In this document: one piece after another, positions 3,819-13,800 of the stretch
How positions within the stretch are numbered: the stretch's first letter is position 1
How the letters are laid out: every line of letters begins with the position of its first letter
Assembly (NCBI RefSeq): GCF_030525755.1
Contig: NZ_JAUNEC010000040.1
Coordinates: forward strand, 1-16,891
Direction of reading: 5' to 3'
DNA from: Alysiella sp.
Lineage (GTDB): Bacteria > Pseudomonadota > Gammaproteobacteria > Burkholderiales > Neisseriaceae
Length of the DNA stretch: 16,891 nt
The notes under the pieces: model-generated
What the model saw: the letters and a program-made list of their open reading frames with translations, nothing else
The model's database searches: none
Told to the model about the DNA's origin: nothing
Translations under genes and position numbers: made by a program

Positions 3819-5612
3819 TTATGAACCCAAATAACGGTCAGCCGACACCGTTTGTTTCACAACTGGCACATCGCCTTCCACGCTCACGCTAACCGATACG
3901 CCCTGAATGACCGCGTTCCACGCACCGTTTGGCTCATTAAACCGCCACACGCGCCCCATTTCGGCGATGCCGAGATTGTATTTTTTGGCAACGGGCAAAG
4001 TGATGGTTTCGCTTTTGTGTGTGCCTGTTTCGCTCAATGCGGCAATGCCTGCTGCCTCACACGCAATCAAATCCGTGTAAACAGAATGACTTAATGCCGA
4101 TGTTTCAGGCAGCCCGTCCGTGCCGTGTCGCGTAACGTGTGCGGCTTTCGCGCTTTGTCCTGTGCCAAACACAAATACGCCATGTGCCTGTGTCTGCACG
4201 TTTTTTTGTCCACTGATTTGCAAAATGATGTTGGACGGTACAATCAAAGCAGGGCTTGCGGTCGGCACATTCCACGCAGCTTCACGCCACTTCGGTAAAA
4301 CGAACAGTTTCGGCTCGCTGGGGTGCGAATAGACAAACGCGCCACAGGCTTGCGCCAAATCCATAATCACGGCAATCGGGCTTTTGTCCGTTTGCGTGTA
4401 AGTATTTGACGGAATAAGCCAATCCACCGTTTGCCACTCTAAACTGAAACCCAAATCCGCCACTTGCTGTTGCGCGATTTGGCTGGCATACAAATCTTGT
4501 TCAATCACGCCCTGTCGCCCCAGCGCATAATCAGCCCCAAGTTTCGCAGTTAAACTGCGCCCCGAAATGGTGTAGTTTCGCTGGGCGAATTTGCGGTTGT
4601 CGCTGATGTTTTCTGCCATAAAAACAAACACATCGTCATTGATTTTGAGTTCTATGATTTTTTCTTGACCCAGTTGGGTTTGTTCTAAACCGAGTTTAAA
4701 AAATTCGTCAGGCGGCAAAGTCAATTCACACAACCAGCAATAGCCGTTCATGTCGGCTTTCGCGCTGGCTGAAAGGGGATTGAGTTCAATTTCGCCTGAT
4801 TTTGCGGTAATTTTGTTTAAAATCATATAAGTGTCCAATGGCGGAATTTGCTTGAAATCCACATTGCAGCTCAATGGCAAGGGCAGATTTTTGGGCGACA
4901 TGGGCAATTTTCGCCGTGTCAAATTCAGTTTGACCCGATTGCTTTGTGGTTTATTACCACAAGGGCGTTTTTTGTGGTCTTTGGAGGGCGACAACACAAT
5001 GGGATACCACTCACAAGGTGCTTGTGGCGCAAAACCTGTTTGGGTGTTTTGACAAGAGTGCACATCATGACCTGTGTATTGCCAGTGCAAACACGTTTTA
5101 AGACAGACTGAAAGTGTGGTTTTTTGTGTGTGGCAAGTATATTGTGCTTCAATGGCACTGTGTTTTAAGCTCGCACGGATATTTTGTGATACAGAAGACT
5201 GCCAAATGCCTTGTATGCTTGGATTAATGTTTTTTAAGCCAGCACTTGGGTTTTTCAGGCAGCCTGATATGTGCAGTGGGTCTTGCCAAATACTTTGATG
5301 TGTTTGTACTGCCATTTGCAAATCAAGTGATTGAATTGACAAACAATGTGATACATCATTAACTTGGACAAGTGATATCGCATTTTCAACAGACAAACTT
5401 TGTCCCACATATTGCTCATCACAATATAAAGCCACATCATCAAGCTCATCATAATGAATGTCCCAAGCCGAAGAGATGGTTTGTTTGTGTGGTTCTTGGC
5501 TTTCATCATCGGCATGACGCAAATTTAAAGGCAAAAACCGTGCCAATGGTGGTCTATGTCGTTTTTGATTTAAACTCAATGACAGTTGCTGTGGCTTGGG
5601 TTTGCTTCGCAT
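3819..5612 (-). CDS. Tail-tip / baseplate hub protein, 597 aa
   Basis: Large late protein near the end of the tail operon. The N-terminal ~200 residues are variable and cysteine-containing. A proline/basic-rich linker follows: CEWYPI (200-205), KKRPCGNKPQ, then LTRRKLPMSPKNLPLPLSC (231-249). The C-terminal ~350 residues are a soluble mixed domain with SGRSLTAKLGADYALGRQG (350-368) and WRFNEPNGAWNAVIQGVSVSV. A domain of that type, with repeated strands and a late position after the tape measure, is what tail hub proteins of long-tailed phages look like; the hub would cap the tail tube and dock fibres. The ATG at 5612 has no clear ribosome binding site: an uptake sequence (5617-5628) occupies the place where one would lie, so translation may be coupled to the gene before. 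Assignment is from layout and overall pattern. Confidence 0.7.
   Translation of the reverse strand: MRSKPKPQQLSLSLNQKRHRPPLARFLPLNLRHADDESQEPHKQTISSAWDIHYDELDDVALYCDEQYVGQSLSVENAISLVQVNDVSHCLSIQSLDLQMAVQTHQSIWQDPLHISGCLKNPSAGLKNINPSIQGIWQSSVSQNIRASLKHSAIEAQYTCHTQKTTLSVCLKTCLHWQYTGHDVHSCQNTQTGFAPQAPCEWYPIVLSPSKDHKKRPCGNKPQSNRVKLNLTRRKLPMSPKNLPLPLSCNVDFKQIPPLDTYMILNKITAKSGEIELNPLSASAKADMNGYCWLCELTLPPDEFFKLGLEQTQLGQEKIIELKINDDVFVFMAENISDNRKFAQRNYTISGRSLTAKLGADYALGRQGVIEQDLYASQIAQQQVADLGFSLEWQTVDWLIPSNTYTQTDKSPIAVIMDLAQACGAFVYSHPSEPKLFVLPKWREAAWNVPTASPALIVPSNIILQISGQKNVQTQAHGVFVFGTGQSAKAAHVTRHGTDGLPETSALSHSVYTDLIACEAAGIAALSETGTHKSETITLPVAKKYNLGIAEMGRVWRFNEPNGAWNAVIQGVSVSVSVEGDVPVVKQTVSADRYLGS
5254..5265 (-). 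repeat. DNA uptake sequence inside the hub gene
   Basis: AGGCTGCCTGAA on the minus strand, in frame as part of SGCLKN in the variable N-terminal region of the hub protein. Confidence 0.7.
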
Positions 5613-5616
5613 ATTT

Positions 5617-5628
5617 AGGCTGCCTGAA
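5617..5628 (+). repeat. DNA uptake sequence before the hub gene
   Basis: AGGCTGCCTGAA in the 21-bp gap between the 103-aa gene and the hub gene, just upstream of the hub ATG. Confidence 0.75.
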
Positions 5629-5633
5629 AAAAG

Positions 5634-5945
5634 CTAGGTTTCATGAGAATAAGGTGTGATGTGCGACCAAATGGCAGGTTCATAATCCCCAGCTGGGTCA
5701 TAAGCCAACACAATGTATTGCATATTCTTATCTAAATCGGATAACACATACGTCCCATCAGGGAAACTCCACGTTTTGGCGGCGATTGCCAAACTGGGAA
5801 TGGTTAAGGCAAACACGGGCAAAGATGCAGGTTTACCGTTGCGGGTAACAATGCCTTCTCCTTGACCTGCAATGTATGCTTTGCCATAAAAATAACCACC
5901 CAATTTGAGTAAACGATTTTGATGAAACAGCATCAAATTTCCCAT
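5634..5945 (-). CDS. Phage tail-operon protein, 103 aa
   Basis: Its ATG overlaps the end of the 303-aa gene by 13 bp, a sign of translational coupling. The product (MGNLMLFHQNRLLKLGGYF at the start) is beta-rich with several aromatic residues and has no membrane segment. Position between the 303-aa protein and the hub suggests a tail-tip component. I do not recognise a named family. Confidence 0.75.
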   Translation of the reverse strand: MGNLMLFHQNRLLKLGGYFYGKAYIAGQGEGIVTRNGKPASLPVFALTIPSLAIAAKTWSFPDGTYVLSDLDKNMQYIVLAYDPAGDYEPAIWSHITPYSHET

Positions 5946-6844
5946 TCTTCAATGTTTAAAACAAAACAATGTTCCGCTTCACCCACATCACTGATGTTCA
6001 ATTTCAACCATTTTTGTCCATCTGACATGGGCACAAAATCCAATTCCGTTATCACATTTTGTAAATCGTGATAACAAGAATACAAGGCAGGTAAAGTACC
6101 ACGTACTGCTCCTGTTTTTTCAGCCAAGATAAGGGTGCTGGTAGTGGTATTTTGGTATAAAGCATCGGGGTAAGGCACGGTGGTGTTTTCAAAAGGTGAA
6201 AGCACGAAACATTCTGAAACCGACAAAGGTGCTGTACCGCCCTCACGCCATTGTGAACGCACCATTAAAGGGTATTTGCGTCCCCTCATACCATTTAAAT
6301 AGCCTGTTTCAAACCATTGGTATCCAAACCACGATGTATTACAACAAACAATATTGCCCGTATCATCAAATAAACCATTGATTTTGCCGAAATACAAAAT
6401 TTTTGACTGCTTTGTGTTCTCAGGCAAAATCAAAATAAACCCTGCTTCACAACCCACCAAAACCCAATTTTGTGTCTCATTAGGTTGGGCATACCTTTTG
6501 GCATAAGCAAAATAATTTTCTTCTTGCTTCGTATAACCCAAATACTGCTCAAAACGCCGACCACCCACCATATGGATGGTGGCGTATTTTTGCTCGCCGT
6601 TCTCCACTTTCAAGCCTACGTTTTCAATTGCATCACAGTGAAACACGACTGTATTTGTCGTTTCCTCAAACATTTTCCAGCCAAGTGGCTCTTTGCGGTT
6701 TACGCCTTCGCCATAGCCATTGATTAAGCAGGTTTTAAGTAAAGTTTTCAGGCTGGCTGCTTCGGCTTTCAGTTGTGGTGCGCCAACATCGCTGGCGCGG
6801 TAAACTTGGACGGGGTATTTGTGGGGAATGTGTGGTTTAAACAT
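5933..6844 (-). CDS. Phage tail-operon protein, 303 aa
   Basis: It begins MFKPHIPHKYPVQVYRASD. The segment PVQVYRASDVGAPQL followed by LKTLLKTCLINGYGEG (about 11-49) is a pattern I associate with conserved virion proteins of long-tailed prophages. The rest is beta-rich with many aromatics, suggesting a structural or tip protein. Start supported by AAGGA about 10 bases upstream. A 71-bp gap with an inverted uptake-like pair separates it from the gene before. This gene and the 103-aa gene are visibly more AT-rich than the tape measure core, as in mosaic phage tails. Function beyond tail structure is not determined. Confidence 0.75.
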   Translation of the reverse strand: MFKPHIPHKYPVQVYRASDVGAPQLKAEAASLKTLLKTCLINGYGEGVNRKEPLGWKMFEETTNTVVFHCDAIENVGLKVENGEQKYATIHMVGGRRFEQYLGYTKQEENYFAYAKRYAQPNETQNWVLVGCEAGFILILPENTKQSKILYFGKINGLFDDTGNIVCCNTSWFGYQWFETGYLNGMRGRKYPLMVRSQWREGGTAPLSVSECFVLSPFENTTVPYPDALYQNTTTSTLILAEKTGAVRGTLPALYSCYHDLQNVITELDFVPMSDGQKWLKLNISDVGEAEHCFVLNIEEWEI

Positions 6845-6873
6845 CTTTTAAAATCCTTGTTCGTGTTTTGGAC

Positions 6874-6899
6874 AAGCAGCCTGAATTGGGCTTTCAGGC
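6874..6899. repeat. Inverted uptake-like pair in an intergenic hairpin
   Basis: AAGCAGCCTGAA (6874-6885, one base off the consensus) faces TTCAGGC (6893-6899). GCCTGAA/TTCAGGC form a 7-bp stem with a 7-base loop. No T tract follows, so this is an intra-operon hairpin and probably not a strong terminator. Confidence 0.5.
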
Positions 6900-6915
6900 A
6901 AGCTAAATAGTTTAT

Positions 6916-8616
6916 TTACAACTCAATCGCATTGCCGCGCAAACACACCGCAAACCCATCGCGCTGGATTTCGCGCTTGGCACTGGGCTGCACGGCTCGC
7001 AAAACCCACACAGGTAATGGCGTACCCGTCGTGTTAAAACGCACACAGTTTTGCACGGCAAACCCACCGCCCATCGCCAGCGCAGGCAGCCTGAAATAGG
7101 GCTTGTTGGTGGCGGGATTGATGGGGGCAAGGTCGCTGTAAATGTCGCTTTCGGCAACCAAGCCCAAACGCTCGCCAAATAACTGAAATTGCGTGGTGTT
7201 TTTGAATTTAAGCAACCAGCGTTCGGTAATCGCGCCATCGCTGGTTAGCACAATCGGGTAATCGGCGACATTCAAATTGGCAAGTATCGGCTCGCCTATG
7301 CGCGTGTCTTGCCACACATTCGTCCAAGCCTGTTGGCTAAACGGTTGCGTGGCGCGTACTTCCATATTGCCACCCAACACCGCGCTGCTCACAAAAGTAT
7401 TCTCAACTGGATAATCACGCGATACGCCAAATTGCAATTTCAGGCTGCCTGAAACAACATCAACATCGGTAATGCGGTTTTCTTCTTCCCAAATCTGCTT
7501 TGTTTTCAAAGGCATTTTGTATTGCGATAAATCAAGTGGCGTTGCCCAAGTCATTGTGCCTGCTTTCAAATTCTCATCGTAGAGTTCGGCATTGATGTGT
7601 TTGCCGTCTGCGTCCAACACGCACAGGCGGTCTAGGTTTTTTCGCTGCAATTCAATGCTTTGCCCTGCAATATGTGCACTGCCAATATCTTGTTCTTGGG
7701 TGTTGCCGATAACGATCATGTCGCCTTTTCTGAAAATGGGGACTTTGCCGTCTAGTGGCAGGCGATTTGCATTGATGCCAATAATTGTGCTGTCAAGCGG
7801 AATGGTGGACTGCGCCACCGCGTTGTAGCGCAAACTGTCGGGCGAAATCGGTTCGGGGGCAATGATTTCAAAATAACCTGTGGCGGTTTCAATTTTGCCC
7901 GAAAGGTTGCCTGAAAGCGTTTCATTGGCTTGTGCTTTACCTGTTAAGGTTTGTCCATTGTGTTCGGTGTAAACGGTAAAACTTTGTGGCTTAATCGGCG
8001 CAAGTTGGGTGCGACCATGAAACTGCTTGACCTGATAATCGCCCGATACCCAAACCCCTTGCAGGATTTTGACTTCACGGCTCCCTTGCAATGATGCCCC
8101 ATTGAGTTTCAGGCTGCCTGAAACGTTTAAACTGCCCACCACTTTGCCTGTGCCTTCTTCATGATTGAAATTTTGGTATAAAACCCCATTGCGTTCTATC
8201 GTGCGAATGCCGCCGATTTCAAATACCCACGAATTGAGCAACACAGAACAAGGAGCGGGCTTATTTTGTAAAATATCGTAGGTTTGCTGCCCAGTTTGTA
8301 CGGTTTGCACCACATCACGGGTATCGGGAGCCACAATGCGCGATACCGTACCGCTTGCGCCCACAATGCTCACGTTGTCGGTTTTGCGTTTATCAAATAC
8401 CGCATAAGTTGTTGATGCACCTTTAGTGATTTGATAATCGGTATAAAGCGGCTCGTGCATTTCACGCAGCAAAGCCGAATGCGGAATATGGATTTCGCCT
8501 GTACCATAATCCACGCTGCCGCCGATGAGTTTACCGCCATGCAACAGTTGTCCTGCGCCATTGTCGGTTAAAACCATTGCGCCCTCATCGGTGTTACTGA
8601 AAAAAACATTGGACAT
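6916..8616 (-). CDS. Phage virion/tail structural protein, 566 aa
   Basis: Large beta-rich late protein starting MSNVFFSNTDEGAMVLTDNG. It has an AAGGA ribosome binding site 7 bases before the ATG and starts 14 bp after the 595-aa gene. Gly/Asn/Thr-rich strands without membrane segments fit an extracellular virion component such as a tail-tip or minor tail protein. The layout of two similar-sized proteins after the tape measure resembles siphovirus-like transposable phages of the D3112/B3 type, but this is recollection and not a measured match. It contains two in-frame uptake sequences encoding SGSLKL (7442 and 8111) and a third at 7084. Confidence 0.75.
   Translation of the reverse strand: MSNVFFSNTDEGAMVLTDNGAGQLLHGGKLIGGSVDYGTGEIHIPHSALLREMHEPLYTDYQITKGASTTYAVFDKRKTDNVSIVGASGTVSRIVAPDTRDVVQTVQTGQQTYDILQNKPAPCSVLLNSWVFEIGGIRTIERNGVLYQNFNHEEGTGKVVGSLNVSGSLKLNGASLQGSREVKILQGVWVSGDYQVKQFHGRTQLAPIKPQSFTVYTEHNGQTLTGKAQANETLSGNLSGKIETATGYFEIIAPEPISPDSLRYNAVAQSTIPLDSTIIGINANRLPLDGKVPIFRKGDMIVIGNTQEQDIGSAHIAGQSIELQRKNLDRLCVLDADGKHINAELYDENLKAGTMTWATPLDLSQYKMPLKTKQIWEEENRITDVDVVSGSLKLQFGVSRDYPVENTFVSSAVLGGNMEVRATQPFSQQAWTNVWQDTRIGEPILANLNVADYPIVLTSDGAITERWLLKFKNTTQFQLFGERLGLVAESDIYSDLAPINPATNKPYFRLPALAMGGGFAVQNCVRFNTTGTPLPVWVLRAVQPSAKREIQRDGFAVCLRGNAIEL
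7084..7095 (+). repeat. DNA uptake sequence in the 566-aa gene
   Basis: AGGCAGCCTGAA on the plus strand, read in the gene as part of YFRLPA. Confidence 0.7.
7439..7453. repeat. DNA uptake sequence, symmetric form, in the 566-aa gene
   Basis: TTCAGGCTGCCTGAA; in the gene it encodes the GSLK of VVSGSLKLQF. Confidence 0.75.
8108..8122. repeat. DNA uptake sequence, symmetric form, in the 566-aa gene
   Basis: TTCAGGCTGCCTGAA; in the gene it encodes the GSLK of NVSGSLKLNG, the second SGSLKL in the same protein. Confidence 0.75.
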
Positions 8617-8630
8617 GAGGTATTCCTTTA

Positions 8631-10418
8631 TTATTGTGAAGTGCCGACTAAATTAACAGCACGATAACCTGTCGTTGTTTGTCTTTGAATGTGTAAAGCC
8701 AATTTCAGACTGCCTTTTTGCAGGACATCTGCCAAAATCGTGATGTCATTTGCCCCTAAAGCAGGTTTAATGGACGTGGTTTGGGGCGACGCAATATACT
8801 GTTTCGCACTAAATTGGACTTCTGATGCATTCAAATCTTTGGGATAAACCTGCCCTGCCGCATAATTGACTGTACCTTTGCAATCGCCCACCAAATTGCC
8901 CTGACCATCATCGCGTGCCGAACCACCTTGCCACGTTAAACGGATGCTATTGGGTTTTAAATTAGGCATGGGTGTTTCAGGCAAAGTCAATTCAGGCGAC
9001 AGGGTTTGCGGTGCAATCACATTGCCCGCGTCTTGCTCGTCAATGGTCTGATAAAATTGATGCGGACACCAAGAAAAAACAATTTTGCTGCCTGAATCAG
9101 GTTGTGCAGGCAAATTGATGACAATACTGCCATTTTTCGTTACCGTACCGCGAGATGTACCTGTTTCATCACGTAATACATAATCACCTTTGTCGGTTAA
9201 GGTGTACCACTCCCGTCCCACCTGATACGCCACTTGTACGCTGCCACGCGCAGGTGCAGGACGCAATGGTTCTGGGGCAAACGCCGTTCCCATATTGGTA
9301 TCATCAATGGTAATGCTGCCTGAAAACGCATAATTGCGAACCCTTACCGCAGGTGTTGCTTGTAAATCTGAAACCCATTGCCCACCAAAACCACTGATGA
9401 CCCCATTGGCATAATCAATGCTCAACACATGGTCGCTGTTTATCGCTTTGAGGCTGCCTGAACCATCGTCTTTATAACCGCTCAATTGCACTGAAAAGGG
9501 TAAAATAGGTGTATCAAGAAACAGGCTTTTGCCCTTTGAAACATATTGATTGCCAATCATCACGCGTTTGGGTCCCGTTTCAATCCACATTTCACGACCT
9601 TGCGCCCAATCATCAACAAGGAGCGTTTCCACCACCGACACAGGCACAAGTTGCTCATAAATCGTGGGCAATTTCAGGCTGGCAGCACCTGCCACAATTG
9701 GCTGGGCAAGCGGTTTGATGCCGTAGTATTTCGCGCTGTCGGCAATCTGTGTCTCAAGCACACGCGCAGGTGGCAACACTTCATGACGGCTCACACGTTC
9801 TGTACCAATAAAATCACGTTCCAATGGTTGTTGAGTAACCATTTTGATTAAACGGCGTTGAAATTCCACATTGTTTTCTTCATAAGTTTCAATGCTGTGG
9901 CTAAAACGTTCAATGCGAATAAAATCATAAACAGGTGCGCCATTAACCATCACGCGCAAAGCCAATACCTGTCCTACCACAGGCAAAGCCGCCGTAACCA
10001 TTTGATACACCTGAACCAAGCGGCTGCCTTTTAACTGCGTGCCCAATAAAGTCATGCGGTTTTCTACAGTCGGCACGCGATATGCCTCAATGCGTTCCAT
10101 GATGCTGGCGCGTTCTTGCCCGTAGTGGTCGGCTGGCACAAGCAAAATAGAGGCATTGTCGGCTTGCGGTGGTTGCGACACAATCACGTTTGCGCCCAAT
10201 AATTTGTGGTCGTCATCGCGCAACACGGCTGGGTAGATTAAGCGCGTGTCAAATGCGCCCATCGTGCGGTCTACGTCCGAGATGGGCTCAAACAGTTCGT
10301 TGTCTGCGCCCACAAGCGGCTGGTTGGTCATCATGCCACCGCCGTCTGGGGTGTCGGTCAGGCGTTGGGATTTGTAGATTTTTAAATCTTGTCGTGTGAT
10401 GGCGGTGTGGCGTTTCAT
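8631..10418 (-). CDS. Phage virion/tail structural protein, 595 aa
   Basis: It starts MKRHTAITRQDLKIYKSQRL with AGGA 9 bases upstream, 14 bp after the 134-aa gene. The first ~200 residues include a conserved-looking mixed region (ALPVVGQVLALRVMVNG followed by YDFIRIERFSHSIETYEE) and the remainder is beta-rich. It has no membrane segment or signal peptide. Position directly after tape measure and small tail protein suggests distal tail or tip structure. The C-terminal half shows loose resemblance in style to the 566-aa neighbour, so the two may be related. One in-frame uptake sequence (9451-9462) encodes the SLK of GSGSLK. Confidence 0.75.
   Translation of the reverse strand: MKRHTAITRQDLKIYKSQRLTDTPDGGGMMTNQPLVGADNELFEPISDVDRTMGAFDTRLIYPAVLRDDDHKLLGANVIVSQPPQADNASILLVPADHYGQERASIMERIEAYRVPTVENRMTLLGTQLKGSRLVQVYQMVTAALPVVGQVLALRVMVNGAPVYDFIRIERFSHSIETYEENNVEFQRRLIKMVTQQPLERDFIGTERVSRHEVLPPARVLETQIADSAKYYGIKPLAQPIVAGAASLKLPTIYEQLVPVSVVETLLVDDWAQGREMWIETGPKRVMIGNQYVSKGKSLFLDTPILPFSVQLSGYKDDGSGSLKAINSDHVLSIDYANGVISGFGGQWVSDLQATPAVRVRNYAFSGSITIDDTNMGTAFAPEPLRPAPARGSVQVAYQVGREWYTLTDKGDYVLRDETGTSRGTVTKNGSIVINLPAQPDSGSKIVFSWCPHQFYQTIDEQDAGNVIAPQTLSPELTLPETPMPNLKPNSIRLTWQGGSARDDGQGNLVGDCKGTVNYAAGQVYPKDLNASEVQFSAKQYIASPQTTSIKPALGANDITILADVLQKGSLKLALHIQRQTTTGYRAVNLVGTSQ
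9451..9462 (+). repeat. DNA uptake sequence in the 595-aa gene
   Basis: AGGCTGCCTGAA on the plus strand, in frame as GSGSLK in the minus-strand gene. Confidence 0.75.
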
Positions 10419-10432
10419 GTTTTAAATCCTGT

Positions 10433-10837
10433 TTAGACTGTGATTAACTTGATTGTTGCTGTGTAACGCTCATCAGCAAGCTCTGGGGTAGAAAAATGCA
10501 CAGGCTCGGCTTTTAATGCCTGCTCGTGCAACGCAAAAATCACTTGAAATGTGCGTCCATCGTAGTGTGTATAGGTCATTTTCAGTTCGGGAATGTCCGT
10601 CCAGTCGCGCAATTTTTGAATTGTGGATAGTGGCAGCCAAACATAATCGGCTGACAATGTGATGGGGCGACCTGCCTGTTTCACACCTTGCTGAATGATT
10701 TGTGTGCCAGACAACGTGCGCTCTGGCGAGGTTTGCGCGATTGCGCTCCAATCGTGTTCATCAATCCAGCGCAGGTCTTGTGGCAACTCAATGCTTTCTT
10801 GCGTATCGTTTCTTTTTAAAATCAAATTATTGTTCAT
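10433..10837 (-). CDS. Small phage tail protein, 134 aa
   Basis: It follows the tape measure gene by 42 bp and has AAGGA 6 bases before its ATG. LPQDLRWIDEHDW (about 18-30), QQGVKQAGRPITLSA (about 49-63) and a C-terminal beta region HYDGRTFQVIF are a pattern found in small tail proteins next to tape measure genes in many proteobacterial prophages. It likely takes part in tail tip assembly, like the distal-tail type proteins that sit between tape measure and hub. The exact family is from memory. Confidence 0.75.
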   Translation of the reverse strand: MNNNLILKRNDTQESIELPQDLRWIDEHDWSAIAQTSPERTLSGTQIIQQGVKQAGRPITLSADYVWLPLSTIQKLRDWTDIPELKMTYTHYDGRTFQVIFALHEQALKAEPVHFSTPELADERYTATIKLITV

Positions 10838-10868
10838 ATTTTTCCTTTGAACTGGTTTGAATGAGGCT

Positions 10869-10880
10869 TTCAGGCAGCCT
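10869..10880 (-). repeat. DNA uptake sequence at the end of the tape measure gene
   Basis: AGGCTGCCTGAA on the minus strand in the 42-bp gap. It starts at the last base of the tape measure stop codon. Confidence 0.75.
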
Positions 10881-13800
10881 TATCGTTGTTGTGATAAAGA
10901 CTGGGTCAATTCAATTAAAAGCTGTTGCACTGCATTTTGCGACCCCGCCTGAACCTTGCTTTTAAAGACATCAATTAATGTACTCAAATCCGCATTCACA
11001 TTCACATCAACAGGCAATTTTTCCAAAGCATTCACTTGTGCATCAATGATTTGCTGCTGTTTTTGTATGGCTTGTTCGCGCTGTTGTTCCTGCTCTTGAC
11101 GCCATTTCAGTTCTTGCTCAAATCGTTCTTGTTCTTGACGTTTTTGCTGTTCCCAAAACGCTTTTTCGGTGTCGGCAATCGCTTTTTCATAACTGAAAAC
11201 CGCTTGATTGTTGCCCATTTTTTTTGCTTCTTGTTGCTTTTGGCGTAAAGCATCGATGGCTTCTTGATGTTCCAATTTTGCCAACTCATCGTCTTTGCCT
11301 TGCACTTGCAACAATTTCTTTTCTGCATTGAGCTGAGCTGTTGCTGCCTCATCAGATAAAGCCTGCATTTTTTGTCTTGCCTTATCTATCGCTGCCTGTA
11401 AATGATTTAATGTCGCCTTATCCAATTTATGTGCATTGCCAATGGCATGGGCTTGTGCCTTTGCCAATGAAGCTGCCAAATTGCCACCGTTTTCCATATC
11501 TCGATTTAACTGGACAAGCGTACGGTTAATGTCAATGTGCATATCCTGAATGCGGCGCAAATTCGGCAACCATTGCCCTGTACCCAACCAACGATACCCT
11601 CCTGTTTTGCGTAAGGTTTGATCCACTTTTTGTCCCAACTCGCTGACTGCCTTACCCTGTTTTTGGGTGGCTTCGGTCGCTTTTTGAGCAGATTGAATAT
11701 GATGCTGATTGGCTTGACTTTGGGCATTTGCTGATTGTCGTGCAGCATCAGCAGTTTGTTTATGTGCAGCCATTTGTTGTTGCGCGGCTGTTTTGGTTTG
11801 ACTGGCTGCCTGTAAAGCCGCTTTGCCTGTTTCGTCTACCACAATTTTGTAATTAAAAGCAGCTGCTTGGCTTTCTACCCAAGCACGTTGCGCTACATCA
11901 CCACTTGTTAATAATGAATTAGCTGTATTTTCAAAGGCTTTCTGCAATTCTGTTGTGCTGGCTTGACCGCTATTTTTGACGGTTTCAAACGCCAAGCGCG
12001 TTTCTTCGGCTGCCAAACGCAGGCTTTCGCGGCTTTGAATACCCAGCTTTTTAAAAGCGGCTTCGGTCGGGTCTATTGTGCCTTTGAGTTCTTGCAAGCG
12101 AACATCGGTTGCTAAAATGGCGCGTTCCACTTCTTGCATACTCAATGCACCCGATTGCCCCAAGCTCTGAATGCTTTGTTTGAGCGCATCAATATCGGCT
12201 TGGCTTTGCGCGGTTTCGGTTAGCTTTGCTAAACTTTGTTGCAAAATCAAACCCGTGTCCAAACCCTGTGCCGACAATTCTTGTAACTGTCCGCGCAAAG
12301 TTGTGAAATGGCTTAAAGCAGTTTGCATGGCTGGGCTGCTGCCTGCAAAGGCGTTTTCCAAGCTCACACCCAAAGCTGTGGCAGCTTTTTCGGCTTCGCC
12401 CAAAGGCTTGCTGATTTGCGCCAAACCCAAACCTGCTTGCGGTGCGGATTGGGCAATGCGGTCAATCTGTTCCGCGCTCAAACCTGCGTTCTGCCCGACT
12501 TCGGTTAGGCTTTTCTTTAATTCGGCAAGGGCTTCGGGGCTGTCCATTTTTTTGACGGCAGCCTGAAAAATCTGCGCCATTGCGTCCGCATCGTTGCCAA
12601 AACCCTGCGCTGCGAGTGCAAAATCATCAAGCGATTTTTTGGCGGATTGGGAAATGCCAGTCGCAACTTGCTCTGCCGTCAAACCCAAATCCGATAAGGC
12701 TTGGCGGTTTTTTGCCAAAGGCGAGGTGTCGGCAATATCGGCATTTAATGCGACCAATTTGTCTTTGGTTTGGGCAAGCTGTTGTTCTAGCTGCTTATTT
12801 TGTTCGCGCAACTGGTCGGCAATCACACCGTTTTCCTTGCCTGCTGCGGTCAAAACGCGCAAACTTTGTTCGTTGCCCTGATACTGCGCTTGTTGGGCGC
12901 GATAGGTTTCGGTTAATTCACGGATTTTTTGTGCTTGCGCTTCGTTGGCTTGCTTTTCTTTTTCGGCGCGTTCTTGCGCGGCTTTGGCGGCTTCGCGTTG
13001 GGCTTTTGCCTGTTCGCGGATTTCTTCGCGTGTGGTGCGGTAGTTTTGTCTGACGTTTTCCCATGTATCATCATTGAACATTGCCATGAAATACGCCACG
13101 CCTTTACCCATGTTGTCGCCCAAGTCGCGCACCAGCGTGGATTGTTCGCGCAACGCTGTACCAAAACTGTGTCCGACTTCAAACGCGCTGTACAAAGCCA
13201 CCGCATTTTGTGCTGCACTGGCTAGGTTTTTACCCAAAGTTTTGATGGCTTGTGATTTGCTTTGCACACCGTCTATACCATTGCCTACGCTTTTAAAACT
13301 GCTTGCTAAACTGGCTGCGGCAAGGGCGGTTTCGGTTGCCCATTTTTTGGTGGTTAAGGCGGTTTCACGCACCGATTGTTTTACGCCTTCAACGCTTAAT
13401 TTTGTTTTCAGCAAACTTTGTCCCGATTCCACCCCCAACCACTTCATCGCGGTACTCAATGCCATTGCCGCCACTTTGGCACTCAAAAACAACACGCCCA
13501 TTTGCGACAACATCGGAAATTGTTCCGACAAGGATTGAACCGTTTTTGCCATACCACCCACTGCACTTGCGGCAGCCTGAATAGCAGGCAAAAGATGTTT
13601 ACCTAACTCAATCGCAGCATTCACAATATTGCTTTTGGCTTGGTCTAATTTTTTGGCTGTGGTATTGAGCGCGTCTTCGGTTTCCTTTTTCATTGCACCA
13701 AAGGTTTTTTCGCGGTCGGTGGCGGTGGCAAGCGCGTCTTCGTAGGTTTTCAGGCTGCCAACCAATAAAGCCAAATCGTCCGAATATTCCGCGCCAAACA